64,000 bases of DNA from Butyricimonas muris. Its GTDB lineage: Bacteria; Bacteroidota; Bacteroidia; Bacteroidales; Marinifilaceae. Numbering within the stretch: the first letter of the stretch is position 1; every line of letters starts with the position of its first letter. The position numbers were made by a program, and so were the translations under genes. The notes beneath the pieces are model-generated. The model saw only the letters and a program-made list of their open reading frames with translations. It did not search any database and had not been told where the DNA came from. Below, one piece after another: positions 29,100-38,250 of the stretch. Location: positions 310,001 to 374,000 of the forward strand of contig NZ_JBKEIT010000001.1 of the NCBI RefSeq assembly GCF_046365375.1, written 5' to 3'.

Positions 29100-30287
29100 T
29101 TATCTTCTGCTGCCCGTGTTTGTACGTTCAACTGGTCCGCTACCGCCACCGCTTGAGCGGGAACTGGAACTGCTACCATATGATCCGCCGCTGCTATTGC
29201 CTCTGGAATAACTTCCGGAACTGTATGACGGATTGTAGGTTGAGCCTGAATTACCGCGGTCGAAGCTACTGCTTCTGGTTGTGCCGGAACTTCTCGAAGA
29301 GCGGGAGTACGTGCTGTACGATCGGGCGTTACGATTTGTCGTGTACTGTTTTTTAGGAGCATAACGGGTTGTTGAAGCCGTTGGTCTTTCCACTGCACCA
29401 CCACCCCAACCCGGACGATGATGTCCCCAGTTCGGTCCGTGGTGTCCCCATCCCGGGCGATGTCCCCAGTGCGGATAACCCCATCCCGGGTAGTAACCGT
29501 AATTTGGGCCCCATGAATTCCAACCCCAAGGGTCGTAATACCCGTGATAATACCCGTAGTTATTCCAATAAGGATCCCATCCCCACGAGTTACCCCATCC
29601 GAAAGAACCTCTCCATCCCCAACGATCCCAACCGAATGCCACGCGGTTGCTCCACGCGAAACTGTCGAAACGGGGATCGTTCCATGCTACTGTCCAAATG
29701 TATTTCGGGTAATTACCGAAGATCATTTCGTTATATAATGAAATATTCGAGTTGCTGGGGAACCACCAGTAACGACCGTTTAACGTGAAAACGTTCCAGT
29801 CGGAGCTGAATGACAGGTTTTGGGCGATTTCATACCCGTTGCCGAAATAAGCAAAGCCTTCCGGGTAACGGTTCATGATGCGCACGCATTCTTCCAAGTC
29901 GTTATCGGAGCCTCTGAAGCCCCCGATCCAATACCCGTCGCCTTCCGAAACTTCAATTCTTGTCACGGGTTGTCCCGTTCTTTCTTCTTCTTTCTGTACT
30001 TGTTTTTCAGTAGCGTAACGTGCCATTCCTATGGCGTGAGATTTAGGATTCACGCTGTTGTCTTGTTCTTTAGGATAGACTTTATCGTTTGCTGTATTCT
30101 CTTTGGAAGATGAGTTCTTGTCCGCTACGATGTCCACGCCCGTTTTCTTCTTGATTTCCTGCGCGAAAAGAGAACGTTGCCCGGGAACATAGTAGATATC
30201 GTCTTCCTGCGCTCGTGTGAAATTTTGCGAGGAAGAGCAGGCACCGAAAATGACTGCTAATGCTGAAATGTATAACGCTATCTTCAT
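29100..30287 (-). CDS. Lipoprotein with Trp/Gly/Tyr/His-rich tract and Ser-rich tail
   Basis: A 395-aa lipoprotein (lipobox FGAC). After a charged N-terminal part (about residues 30-140) a conserved-looking segment carries GFRGSDNDLEECVRIMNRYPE, FSSDWNVFTLNGRYWWFPSN and NPRFDSFAWSNR. Then follow about 80 residues of low-complexity W/G/Y/H/P sequence (GWGNSWGWDPYWNNYGYYHG) and an Arg/Ser/Gly-rich tail ending in TNTGSRR. I do not recognise a named family. Similar Trp/Gly-rich lipoproteins occur beside FadL-like proteins in Bacteroidales, so a joint envelope role is plausible. The basic, aromatic tract could bind polymer or metal, but this is a guess. Confidence 0.7.
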   Translation of the reverse strand: MKIALYISALAVIFGACSSSQNFTRAQEDDIYYVPGQRSLFAQEIKKKTGVDIVADKNSSSKENTANDKVYPKEQDNSVNPKSHAIGMARYATEKQVQKEEERTGQPVTRIEVSEGDGYWIGGFRGSDNDLEECVRIMNRYPEGFAYFGNGYEIAQNLSFSSDWNVFTLNGRYWWFPSNSNISLYNEMIFGNYPKYIWTVAWNDPRFDSFAWSNRVAFGWDRWGWRGSFGWGNSWGWDPYWNNYGYYHGYYDPWGWNSWGPNYGYYPGWGYPHWGHRPGWGHHGPNWGHHRPGWGGGAVERPTASTTRYAPKKQYTTNRNARSYSTYSRSSRSSGTTRSSSFDRGNSGSTYNPSYSSGSYSRGNSSGGSYGSSSSSRSSGGGSGPVERTNTGSRR

Positions 30288-30427
30288 GGCTGTAAATTTA
30301 TTTCTTTCTTGTATGACAATTTTTGAGTGTCTTGGTTTATTCTATAATATAACAAATTGCGTACCACGCTATGTTTATTTCTCCTACTTTCATGCTAACA
30401 AGTCATAAACTTGTCAATCTGTCGGTT

Positions 30428-30456
30428 GCATTTTGCACGAATAAAAGGCAAAATGC
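30428..30456. repeat. Inverted repeat in the divergent region before proS
   Basis: GCATTTTGC and GCAAAATGC are separated by 11 bases. The 256-base region between the lipoprotein and proS holds nothing else but promoters. Confidence 0.5.
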
Positions 30457-30509
30457 CTATTATCATGATAAAAATAGAAAATAAAAATCGGAAATCCTAG
30501 TTTTTGTTG

Positions 30510-30517
30510 TAAATTTG
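30510..30517 (+). promoter_or_regulatory. -7 promoter element for proS
   Basis: TAAATTTG fits TAnnTTTG, 26 bases before the ATG. Confidence 0.5.
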
Positions 30518-30543
30518 CGCTTGTTTTATCAAAAAATAATGAG

Positions 30544-32019
30544 ATGGCTAAGTTTTTAACTTCAAGAGAAGAGAATTATTCACAATGGTACAATGATCTG
30601 GTCGTGAAAGCCGGATTAGCAGAGAATTCAGCAGTAAGAGGATGTATGGTGATAAAACCTTACGGTTATGCCATATGGGAGAAGATTCAACGTCAGTTGG
30701 ACCAGATGTTTAAAGACACCGGGCATAGCAATGCTTATTTCCCGTTGTTGATTCCCAAATCTTTCTTTTCCAAGGAAGCTGACCACGTGGAGGGATTTGC
30801 CAAGGAGTGTGCGGTTGTAACTCATTATCGATTGAAAAATGATCCCAACGGGGGCGGGGTAGTTGTTGACCCGGCTGCCAAGTTGGAAGAAGAATATATT
30901 ATTCGTCCGACTTCCGAGACGATTATCTGGAATACTTACAAGAATTGGATTCAGTCGTACCGGGATCTTCCGATCTTGTGTAACCAATGGGCTAACGTGA
31001 TGCGCTGGGAGATGCGTACGCGTATGTTCCTGCGTACTGCCGAGTTCTTGTGGCAAGAAGGTCACACGGCTCACGCCACGAAAGAAGAAGCTGTCGAGGA
31101 GGCTCATAAGATGGTACGCGTGTATGCCGAGTTTGCCGAGAAATGGATGGCAATGCCCGTTATCATGGGACACAAGAGTGAAACGGAGCGTTTCGCCGGG
31201 GCTTTGGATACACTGACGATCGAGGCCATGATGCAGGACGGGAAGGCTCTGCAATCGGGTACTTCTCATTTCTTGGGACAGAATTTTGCCAAGGCTTTTG
31301 ACGTGCAATTTACCACGAAAGAGGGGAAACAAGAGTACGTGTGGGCCACATCTTGGGGAGTTTCTACCCGTTTGATGGGAGCGTTGATTATGGCTCATTC
31401 CGATGATAACGGTTTGGTGTTGCCGCCGAAACTGGCTCCGCTTCAAGTGGCGATAGTTCCGATTTACAAGAGCATGGAGGGATTGGAGAAAATCCGTCAA
31501 ACGGTTAGCGGTTTAATCGAGAAACTGAAGAAAGCCGGAATCACGGTTAAGTTCGATGATCGGGACACGCAGAAACCGGGTTGGAAATTTGCTGACTACG
31601 AGTTGAAAGGTGTTCCCGTGCGTTTGGCCATGGGAGAGCGTGATCTGGAAAACGGAACGATTGAAGTGGCACGTCGCGATACTTTGACCAAGGAAACGTT
31701 ACCCTTGGAAGGTATTGAATTACACATCGAGAAGTTATTGGACGAGATTCAGGAGAATATATACAAATTGGCACTGGATCGGCGTAACAATTGGATCACG
31801 AAAGTGGATTCTTACGAGGAGTTCAAAACGTTGATTGACACGAAAGGCGGGTTCTTCTTGTGTCATTGGGACGGAACCCCGGAAACGGAGGAGAAGATCA
31901 AGAACGAGACGAAAGCCACGATTCGTTGTATCCCGTTTGATGCTCCCGAGGAAGAAGGCAAGTGCATGGTGACAGGGAAGCCGTCGCGCAGGAGGGTGTT
32001 GATAGCGAGAGCTTATTAA
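30544..32019 (+). CDS. proS: Prolyl-tRNA synthetase (archaeal/eukaryal-type)
   Basis: A class II synthetase charging tRNA-Pro. Motif 1 region (LDQMFKDTGHSNAYFPLLIP), motif 2 (RPTSETIIWNTYKNW, EMRTRMFLRTAEFLWQEGH), motif 3 (TSWGVSTRLMGALIM), the anticodon-binding domain (about 300-400) and the Zn-type C-terminal domain ending in ARAY are all present. At 491 aa without an internal editing insertion it is the short ProRS type usual in Bacteroidetes. Confidence 0.96.
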   Translation: MAKFLTSREENYSQWYNDLVVKAGLAENSAVRGCMVIKPYGYAIWEKIQRQLDQMFKDTGHSNAYFPLLIPKSFFSKEADHVEGFAKECAVVTHYRLKNDPNGGGVVVDPAAKLEEEYIIRPTSETIIWNTYKNWIQSYRDLPILCNQWANVMRWEMRTRMFLRTAEFLWQEGHTAHATKEEAVEEAHKMVRVYAEFAEKWMAMPVIMGHKSETERFAGALDTLTIEAMMQDGKALQSGTSHFLGQNFAKAFDVQFTTKEGKQEYVWATSWGVSTRLMGALIMAHSDDNGLVLPPKLAPLQVAIVPIYKSMEGLEKIRQTVSGLIEKLKKAGITVKFDDRDTQKPGWKFADYELKGVPVRLAMGERDLENGTIEVARRDTLTKETLPLEGIELHIEKLLDEIQENIYKLALDRRNNWITKVDSYEEFKTLIDTKGGFFLCHWDGTPETEEKIKNETKATIRCIPFDAPEEEGKCMVTGKPSRRRVLIARAY

Positions 32020-32120
32020 TTTTAAATTTTAAATTGTAGATTTTAGATTGCAATGGCAGTCTGAGTCGAAATTGGATAATTTAAAACTTAAAATTTAAAG
32101 TCTAAAATTTAAAATTGTTT
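32020..32120. repeat. AT-rich repeat spacer proS / pepT
   Basis: TTTTAAATTTTAAATTGTAG-type blocks are mirrored by AAAATTTAAAATTG near the pepT start. The layout resembles the sbcD-sbcC spacer. No gene is present. Confidence 0.5.
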
Positions 32121-32121
32121 T

Positions 32122-33345
32122 ATGTTGCCAGTAGTTGAGCGTTTTCTCAGGTATGCGAAGATACACACGGAATCGGATCGGGAAACCGGGTTGATTCCGA
32201 GCACACCGGGACAATTGGAATTTGCTTATCTCCTTTCAGAGGAGATGCAAGCAATGGGTATGCAGGACGTGTCAGTAGATGATTACGGGTATGTGATGGG
32301 ATTTGTGCCCGGGAACACGGACAAGGAGTGTTCATCTATCGGGTTTATCGCCCACATGGATACTAGCCCGGATATGACGGGTAAACACGTGAAACCACAG
32401 ATAATCGAGAACTACAAGGGTACAGATGTTCTTTTAAATAAAGAAAAAGGGTTTACTTTGTCGCCGGATGATTTCCCCGAGTTGAAGAATTACGTGGGGA
32501 CGGATTTGATTGTGACGGACGGGAATACCCTTTTGGGTGCGGATGATAAAGCGGGTATTGCCGAGATTTTAACGGCGATGGAGTATTTGATTCAGCATCC
32601 GGAAATCAAACACGGGAGAATTGCCGTTTGCTTTACCCCGGACGAGGAGATTGGAGAAGGAGTAGATCATTTTGACTTGAAGAAATTCGGGGCTAAGTTC
32701 GCTTATACCTTGGATGGGGGTGAGATCGGGGAATTGGAATACGAGAATTTTAATGCGGCTTTGGCTCGCTTGACGTTCAAGGGAAGGAATTTCCACCCCG
32801 GTTACGCTAAAAACAAGATGGTTAATTCTATCAAGGTAGCCAACGAGTTCATGGCAAGTCTGCCGAAAAAGGAAGCTCCCGAGTATACTTCCGGTTACGA
32901 AGGCTTTTTCCATATTTATTCCATAAAAGGAACCGTGGAAGAAACGGTACTTGAAATATTGATTCGTGATTTTGATAGAGAAACTTTCGAGTGGCGCAAA
33001 GGGGTAATCGAGAACGGTGTTCGGGAGTTTACCAGAAAATACGATTTGCCGGTATTGTTGGATATGAAGGATCAGTACGCGAACATGAAAGAACGACTTG
33101 AACCTGTACGGTACATCGTGGATATCGCCAAACAAGCCATGGTGGAGTTAGGCATCAAACCTTTGTTTGTGCCTATCCGGGGAGGCACTAACGGCTCGAA
33201 ATTGTCTTTCATGGGATTGCCCACCCCGAATTTGTCTAACGGGGCACATAATTCTCACGGGCGTTACGAGTATATTCCCGTGTCGTCCATGGAGAATGCG
33301 GTTAAATTGATCGTGAAGATATCCGAATTTTGTGCTAAAGTTTGA
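32122..33345 (+). CDS. pepT: Peptidase T (tripeptide aminopeptidase, M20B)
   Basis: A cytoplasmic di-zinc aminopeptidase acting on tripeptides. Metal-site motifs are FIAHMDTSPDMTG, LLGADDKAGIAE, FTPDEEIGEGVDHF (catalytic Glu pair), LDGGEIGELE and, near the end, NLSNGAHNSHGRYEY. 407 aa matches known PepT. It may complement the POT peptide transporter encoded 3 kb away. It begins 100 bases after proS behind a repeat, so a shared transcript is uncertain. Confidence 0.95.
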   Translation: MLPVVERFLRYAKIHTESDRETGLIPSTPGQLEFAYLLSEEMQAMGMQDVSVDDYGYVMGFVPGNTDKECSSIGFIAHMDTSPDMTGKHVKPQIIENYKGTDVLLNKEKGFTLSPDDFPELKNYVGTDLIVTDGNTLLGADDKAGIAEILTAMEYLIQHPEIKHGRIAVCFTPDEEIGEGVDHFDLKKFGAKFAYTLDGGEIGELEYENFNAALARLTFKGRNFHPGYAKNKMVNSIKVANEFMASLPKKEAPEYTSGYEGFFHIYSIKGTVEETVLEILIRDFDRETFEWRKGVIENGVREFTRKYDLPVLLDMKDQYANMKERLEPVRYIVDIAKQAMVELGIKPLFVPIRGGTNGSKLSFMGLPTPNLSNGAHNSHGRYEYIPVSSMENAVKLIVKISEFCAKV

Positions 33346-33441
33346 GTTTATGAACTTAACGTGTAACAAATTTTCATTGTTTCACGTTTCATGTGATAAA
33401 GTTACTTTGTAGAATTATATCACGAATTATTTAAAAAGAAT

Positions 33442-34314
33442 ATGATGAGAGGATTTTTATGTATTGCCTTGTTCCTGTTGGGATGGGGGCAATTGGATGC
33501 GCAGCCCGTAAGGGATACGGCTTGGACTAAAGCGGGATATTTCGGGTTGAAATTGACACAGGTTAGCTTGAGTAGTTGGTCTGCCGGAGGTGAGTCTGCG
33601 ATGGCATTCGATAGCCAGATAACGTACAGTGCCGATTTTAAACGCGATCGTCAATTATGGCAAAATCGTTTGGAATTGGGATACGGTTTGACCAAGAATG
33701 ACGGGAAAAGCGCCCGGAAGACAAACGATAAGATCTATTTCGCCTCTACATACGGTTATCAGATGTATAAAGCTTGGTACTGGAGTGCCTTGTTGAACTT
33801 TAACACGCAGTTTGCCAAGGGTTATGATTATAACATCGAGGATTCTGATTTTATATCTAAATTCTTGGCGCCCGGGTATTTAGTGATTGGAGTCGGTGCC
33901 ACGTGGAGTCCGAATAAAATATTTACGGCGACCATTACTCCTGCTTCGTGGCGGGGAACTATCGTGGCAAATAAACGCCTGTCGGATGAAGGTGCTTTCG
34001 GCGTGGACAAGGGAAAACATCTGTTGTCAGAGTTCGGTGCCAACTTGAAGGCCGAAGTAAACTACGAGTTTTTGCAGAACATGACGATTTATTCCCGTTT
34101 GGAATTGTATTCCAATTACTTGGAAGATCCGCAGAATATTGATGTCCGTTGGGACGTGCAGTTGAATATGGCTATCAATAAATGGTTTTCAACCACGTTG
34201 TCTACCAACTTGCTGTATGATAATGACGTGAAGATCGCACAGAAAGACGGAACCGCCGGACCGCGGGTTCAGTTTAAAGAAGTGTTGGGAGTGGGGTTGC
34301 AGATTCATTTCTAG
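33442..34314 (+). CDS. DUF3078 domain protein (exported, barrel-like)
   Basis: A 290-aa protein with signal peptide (ends LDAQ) and the DUF3078 pattern WTKAGYFGLKLTQVSLSSWS, WQNRLELGYGLTKND, KIYFASTYGYQ and MAINKWFSTTLSTNLLYDND. Alternating strands suggest an outer-membrane barrel. Function unknown. MM at the start leaves 33442 or 33445 as start. A strong terminator follows. Confidence 0.83.
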   Translation: MMRGFLCIALFLLGWGQLDAQPVRDTAWTKAGYFGLKLTQVSLSSWSAGGESAMAFDSQITYSADFKRDRQLWQNRLELGYGLTKNDGKSARKTNDKIYFASTYGYQMYKAWYWSALLNFNTQFAKGYDYNIEDSDFISKFLAPGYLVIGVGATWSPNKIFTATITPASWRGTIVANKRLSDEGAFGVDKGKHLLSEFGANLKAEVNYEFLQNMTIYSRLELYSNYLEDPQNIDVRWDVQLNMAINKWFSTTLSTNLLYDNDVKIAQKDGTAGPRVQFKEVLGVGLQIHF

Positions 34315-34337
34315 GAAGATTAACCAAGATTTTGTGT

Positions 34338-34387
34338 AAACGTGGAATACGGAATGCTTGCAAGGCACCGTATTCCACGTTTTTTTC
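34338..34387 (+). terminator. Strong terminator after the DUF3078 gene
   Basis: CGTGGAATACGG and CCGTATTCCACG form a 12-bp stem followed by TTTTTTT. Confidence 0.9.
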
Positions 34388-34741
34388 TAGTCTTCTTTTA
34401 TATCATTTATAATCATTGAAATGTTTTTCAATTTTGCTTTAGATGCTGCTAAATCTATTTTTAGTTTTTTGTTTTCTTCTTGCAATAGCTCAATTGTTTC
34501 TTGCAGACTTTCAATTGAAACAGTAGGTGAAGGAATTTTATTATATGCCGCATCGAAAAAGCCTATTAATTCTATACGAGAATGACGATATGAACTGAAT
34601 GAATAATCATAGGGAAGTAAGGCAATAATGTACTCTTATTAAATATGTCTGTCCTTTAGAGCAATCTAAATACAAGGGAGTGGCTTGATTAGTCCAATAA
34701 TTGTGTTTAATTATCCTTACTTTAACCGCAAAGCTGAAGAG
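34387..34741 (-). pseudogene. Decayed gene, C-terminal fragment with a frameshift
   Basis: On the minus strand two consecutive frames read as real protein. The upstream part contains KVRIIKHNYWTNQATP and LYLDCSKGQTYLIRVHY, and stops at 34607. The downstream part contains LLPYDYSFSSYRHSRIEL, then IGFFDAAYNKIPSPTV and a coiled coil (SLQETIELLQEENKKLKIDL), and ends at the stop 34387-34389. A one-base shift near 34610-34635 would join them. No start codon or N-terminal domain remains. I do not recognise the family. It seems to be a relic of an inserted or lost gene. Confidence 0.6.
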
Positions 34742-34780
34742 AAATAACCCTAAAGCTACTGTTTTTACCGTGCTTGAGGT

Positions 34781-34834
34781 GTTCGTGCATCTATGTTGCC
34801 CCTATCTTACATGGAGCAACATAAATGCACGAAC
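34781..34834. repeat. 19-bp near-perfect inverted repeat
   Basis: GTTCGTGCATCTATGTTGC pairs with GCAACATAAATGCACGAAC (18 of 19) across a 16-base loop. It lies beside the decayed gene and could be a relic end of a mobile unit or an operator. Confidence 0.7.
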
Positions 34835-34945
34835 GGAGCGATATTGGTAAGAAAGGTAACTTTACTGCGGTTTTACAGTGGCTCTTCAATAGGATTACAC
34901 TTGTTCATGCGAACCGGAAAGCCAACAATGATAATTATTATTCTG

Positions 34946-34972
34946 TAACCGCCGTAACAGTTACGGCGGTTA
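34946..34972. repeat. Perfect 13-bp inverted repeat with one-base spacer
   Basis: TAACCGCCGTAAC is followed by A and its exact complement. It is not followed by a T-tract, so it is more like a binding site than a terminator. The about 640 bases from 34387 to 35031 otherwise hold only the decayed gene and the next terminator. Confidence 0.7.
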
Positions 34973-34980
34973 TAAAGATA

Positions 34981-35013
34981 CAAAAAGAGGCTGCATCGTG
35001 CAGCCTCTTTTTG
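34981..35013 (-). terminator. Terminator of the POT transporter gene
   Basis: AAAAAGAGGCTGCA and TGCAGCCTCTTTTT form a 14-bp stem with loop TCG. It lies just after the minus-strand stop at 35032. Confidence 0.88.
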
Positions 35014-35031
35014 TATGAATAAAGTTGTTGC

Positions 35032-36591
35032 TTATTTTGTAACTCTTTCAAGCCATTTCACCATGCCAAGCATAACGCCCATGGATACAAGGCATACGAT
35101 TAAGAATACAGTCCAGCATTGCCAGATTGGCCATGCGTTGTACATAAGGGGACCAATCCAAAGCAGAAGGTTACCGAGAGCTGTAGCCGCTAACCATAGA
35201 CCTTGACATAAACCGAGCATGCTCTTGGGAGCAACTTTTGACACGAAGGATAATCCAAGAGGAGAGATAAACAACTCTGCAACTGTCAAGAAGAAGTAAG
35301 TGGCGATAAGAACCCACCAGTGAGCCTTGCTTGCCATTTGCTCCGCGATAGGCAGTAATTTGAATGAATCTGCTGAAGGATAACCTTTCATCAAGGAGAA
35401 AATTGCAAGGAACAAGAAGGCCATACCCGCGATGAACATACCGATAGCGATTTTGCGAGGAGTTGAAATTTCTTTACCACGTCTCGCGAGAGCCCCGAAA
35501 ATAGCCATGATAATGGGGGTAAGGACAATCACGAAGAAGGGGTTGATTGCTTGCCATACTTCAGGAGCGACTGCAGAGGAATCCACGAAGTCGCGGGCGA
35601 AGAATGAAAGTGACATACCGTTCTGGTGGAATGAGAACCAGAAGAAAATAACTATACCCAAAACAGCAAATAACGCGTACATTCTCTGTTTAATTTCTTT
35701 AGCCATAGCAGCTTTCTCCTCCGGGGTGTAGTCTACGCTTTGAGTTGTAGCTTTTTTCGCGGGATTCGGGAAAGTCTTTTGTGAAATAAAGAAAATTACA
35801 AGAGAGATAAGCATGGCTGCAACAGATGCAATGAATGAATAGTGAATACCTTCATTGAAAATTTGCAGGTATTGGCTGCAAGATGCGGTCAGGTCGGAAA
35901 CGGCTCCACCGGCAGCAACCATAAGTTGTTGTAAGTTGGCAAGAGCTTCCGGTGCCATAGCGGCAGCGTTGTTAATATACTCGTGGCAAAGTGCCGGGAG
36001 TTGCGCGTTGTAAGTGAATCCGTTTGTTCCCAACCACCATTGGCGTAAAACCGGAGCGATGAACGGGGCTATCAAACCACCCACGTTGATGAACACGTAG
36101 AAGATTTGGAATCCAGAATCCCGCTTGTCTTTCGCGATTTTGAGAGCTTCCGGACCTTGTTTGGCGGCGTCAGCCTCGAAGTTATCGTACATTTGACCCA
36201 CGATAGCTTGCAAGTTACCTTTGAACAAACCGTTACCGAAGGCAATGAGAAACAGGGCAACGCAAGTGAGCGTCAACAACCAAGTCGTGTTTGCCGCGGT
36301 AGCGAGGATTGGAATGGACAGGATAATGTATCCTAATGCCATAATTACAAGACCGGTCTTAATGGTACCCTTGTAGTTTTGCGTGCGGTCAGCAATAAGA
36401 CCTCCGACAAGGCTTAAAATGTATATACCGGCGTAAAAGAAAGAGTAGATAGTACCACTGGCAGCTTCACTCAAACCAAATTTAGAACATAGGAACAACA
36501 CGAGTACGGCATTCATGATGTAGTAGCCGAAACGTTCTCCCATATTACTTAGAGCCGCGGTAAGCAACCCTTTAGGATGATTTTTAAACAT
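35032..36591 (-). CDS. POT-family proton-dependent oligopeptide transporter
   Basis: A 519-aa inner-membrane symporter for di- and tripeptides. It has about 14 hydrophobic segments. The POT signature is in helix 1 (GERFGYYIMNAVLVLF, an ExxERFxYY variant), followed by GGLIADRTQNYKG and the FNFFY-like FQIFYVFINVGGL region. In place of the classical first ExxER glutamate it has N (SNMGERF), seen in some Bacteroidetes members. It is a single gene with its own promoter and terminator. Confidence 0.92.
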   Translation of the reverse strand: MFKNHPKGLLTAALSNMGERFGYYIMNAVLVLFLCSKFGLSEAASGTIYSFFYAGIYILSLVGGLIADRTQNYKGTIKTGLVIMALGYIILSIPILATAANTTWLLTLTCVALFLIAFGNGLFKGNLQAIVGQMYDNFEADAAKQGPEALKIAKDKRDSGFQIFYVFINVGGLIAPFIAPVLRQWWLGTNGFTYNAQLPALCHEYINNAAAMAPEALANLQQLMVAAGGAVSDLTASCSQYLQIFNEGIHYSFIASVAAMLISLVIFFISQKTFPNPAKKATTQSVDYTPEEKAAMAKEIKQRMYALFAVLGIVIFFWFSFHQNGMSLSFFARDFVDSSAVAPEVWQAINPFFVIVLTPIIMAIFGALARRGKEISTPRKIAIGMFIAGMAFLFLAIFSLMKGYPSADSFKLLPIAEQMASKAHWWVLIATYFFLTVAELFISPLGLSFVSKVAPKSMLGLCQGLWLAATALGNLLLWIGPLMYNAWPIWQCWTVFLIVCLVSMGVMLGMVKWLERVTK

Positions 36592-36653
36592 AACTTTTGT
36601 TTTTGATTCGTATTGATTAATATTAAAATTATTTCATTCACGCTAACAGCACG

Positions 36654-36661
36654 CAAATATA
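36654..36661 (-). promoter_or_regulatory. -7 promoter element for the POT gene
   Basis: On the minus strand this reads TATATTTG, an exact TAnnTTTG match 63 bases before the start. Confidence 0.5.
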
Positions 36662-36706
36662 ATTTATTTTTTTATCTTTAGTCCTTGAAAACGTTTGAAC
36701 TCTGTT

Positions 36707-38239
36707 ATGAAGAACGAATATAGAAAAATTTTCAAGACATCCGAACTGCGGGAATTGGATGAATATACGATTGAGAATGAGCCGATAACGTCGTTGAATC
36801 TGATGGAAAGGGCGGCTAGTTTATTGACACAAAAATTATTGATTTTTTTTTCACGTGGTCATATTTTTAACATTCTGGCGGGGAGCGGGAATAATGCCGG
36901 CGACGGGTATGTCGTGGCTAGGTTGTTGAATGAAAAAGGGTTGATAACCAAGGTGTTCGATTTGTGTCCGGGGAAGCAATTATCGCCAGACTGTGCCGTG
37001 AACAGGGAGCGTTTTGTACGAAACGGTGGAGTGTGTATCGAGGTGGAAAAAGCGGAAGATTTTCTGCCGGATGAAAACAGTGTCATTATTGACGCGATTT
37101 TCGGTGCCGGGTTGAATCGTCCGGTGACCGGATTTTTGGGGGATGTCATTCGAAAGGTGAACGAGTTGCCTAATACAGTTGTGGCAATAGATATTCCTTC
37201 CGGTTTACTCGGTGAAGATAACCGGGAGAATGACGGGGTTATCGTGGAGGCTGATTACACTTTTACATTTCAATTTCCTAAACTGGCATTCATGTTCCCG
37301 GAGAACGGGAAGTATGTCGGGGAAGTAGAGGTGTTGGATATTCATTTGCATCCGGGTATTTTGCGGGAACGGGATTCTTCTTATTATTTTTTGACCGAGG
37401 AAGCGGTGGCTTCCCGTTTGCTGATGCCGGAGAAGTTTTCGCATAAAGGGACCTTGGGGAATACCTTATTAATAGCGGGGACTCCCGCGATGCCGGGAGC
37501 CGCCGTTTTGGCGGCAAGAGGAGCCATTCGTTCGGGAACGGGATTGTTGACGGTGCATGTGCCTCGTTCCGTGAAAGAGATGATCCATTTTGCCGTGCCC
37601 GAGGCATTGGTGGAGATGGACTCAAGTGACTACTGTTTCTCGGGCGTGAACGATTTGTCTAGGGTGCAGGCTGTCGGGATCGGACCCGGTTTAGGGACGA
37701 GTGATGTGACGAGGTACGGGATGCGTCGGTTGCTGAAGGCATGGCGGGGGAAAATGGTGATTGATGCCGATGCCTTGAATCTGCTTGCTGCCGACGCGGA
37801 ATTGTTGAGTCTGGTACCCCGGGGAGCCGTGTTGACGCCTCACCCGAAAGAATTCGAGAGATTGGCAGGAAAAAGTGAAAATGATTTTGATAGATTAAAT
37901 AAATTAAGCACCTTTGCAGGTCTACACCAACTGTATGTTGTATTGAAGGGTGCGCGCACGGTGATAGCCTCTCCCGACGGTAATTGTTATTTTAATATGA
38001 CAGGAAACCCGGGAATGGCAAAAGGCGGGGCGGGAGATGTGTTGACCGGAATCATTGCCGCGTTGCTGGCAAGCGGACACGAGCCGTTGGATGCAGCCGT
38101 TATCGGTGTTTACGCGCACGGTAAGGCGGGTGATCTGGCAGCCGCGGAATTTGGAATGAGGGGAGTCCGGGCGGGCGACATCGCGGATAAGCTGGGGTTG
38201 GTGTGGAAAACGTTGGAAACATATAATATTGCTAAGTAG
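36707..38239 (+). CDS. nnr: Bifunctional NAD(P)H-hydrate epimerase / ADP-dependent NAD(P)H-hydrate dehydratase
   Basis: A repair enzyme for damaged NAD(P)H. The N-terminal YjeF_N epimerase domain has LAGSGNNAGDGYVVARLL and VIDAIFGAGLNRPVTG. The C-terminal ribokinase-like dehydratase domain has AVGIGPGLGTS, VIDADALNLL, LTPHPKEFERLAG and the ATP/ADP motif MAKGGAGDVLTGIIAALLA. The start is the ATG at 36707; the TTG four codons earlier is unlikely. 510 aa is standard. The DUF4831 gene follows within 12 bases. Confidence 0.95.
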   Translation: MKNEYRKIFKTSELRELDEYTIENEPITSLNLMERAASLLTQKLLIFFSRGHIFNILAGSGNNAGDGYVVARLLNEKGLITKVFDLCPGKQLSPDCAVNRERFVRNGGVCIEVEKAEDFLPDENSVIIDAIFGAGLNRPVTGFLGDVIRKVNELPNTVVAIDIPSGLLGEDNRENDGVIVEADYTFTFQFPKLAFMFPENGKYVGEVEVLDIHLHPGILRERDSSYYFLTEEAVASRLLMPEKFSHKGTLGNTLLIAGTPAMPGAAVLAARGAIRSGTGLLTVHVPRSVKEMIHFAVPEALVEMDSSDYCFSGVNDLSRVQAVGIGPGLGTSDVTRYGMRRLLKAWRGKMVIDADALNLLAADAELLSLVPRGAVLTPHPKEFERLAGKSENDFDRLNKLSTFAGLHQLYVVLKGARTVIASPDGNCYFNMTGNPGMAKGGAGDVLTGIIAALLASGHEPLDAAVIGVYAHGKAGDLAAAEFGMRGVRAGDIADKLGLVWKTLETYNIAK

Positions 38240-38250
38240 TGATAAACGAA

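Noticed and set aside
27575..29404. The longer, 609-residue version of the FadL-like protein
   Set aside because: The first 109 residues are out-of-frame translation of the neighbouring lipoprotein gene; a clean signal peptide starts at 29077.
34825..35022. A 65-codon plus-strand frame after the 19-bp inverted repeat
   Set aside because: Its second half is encoded by the 13-bp palindrome and the terminator of the POT gene, so it is not a likely protein.
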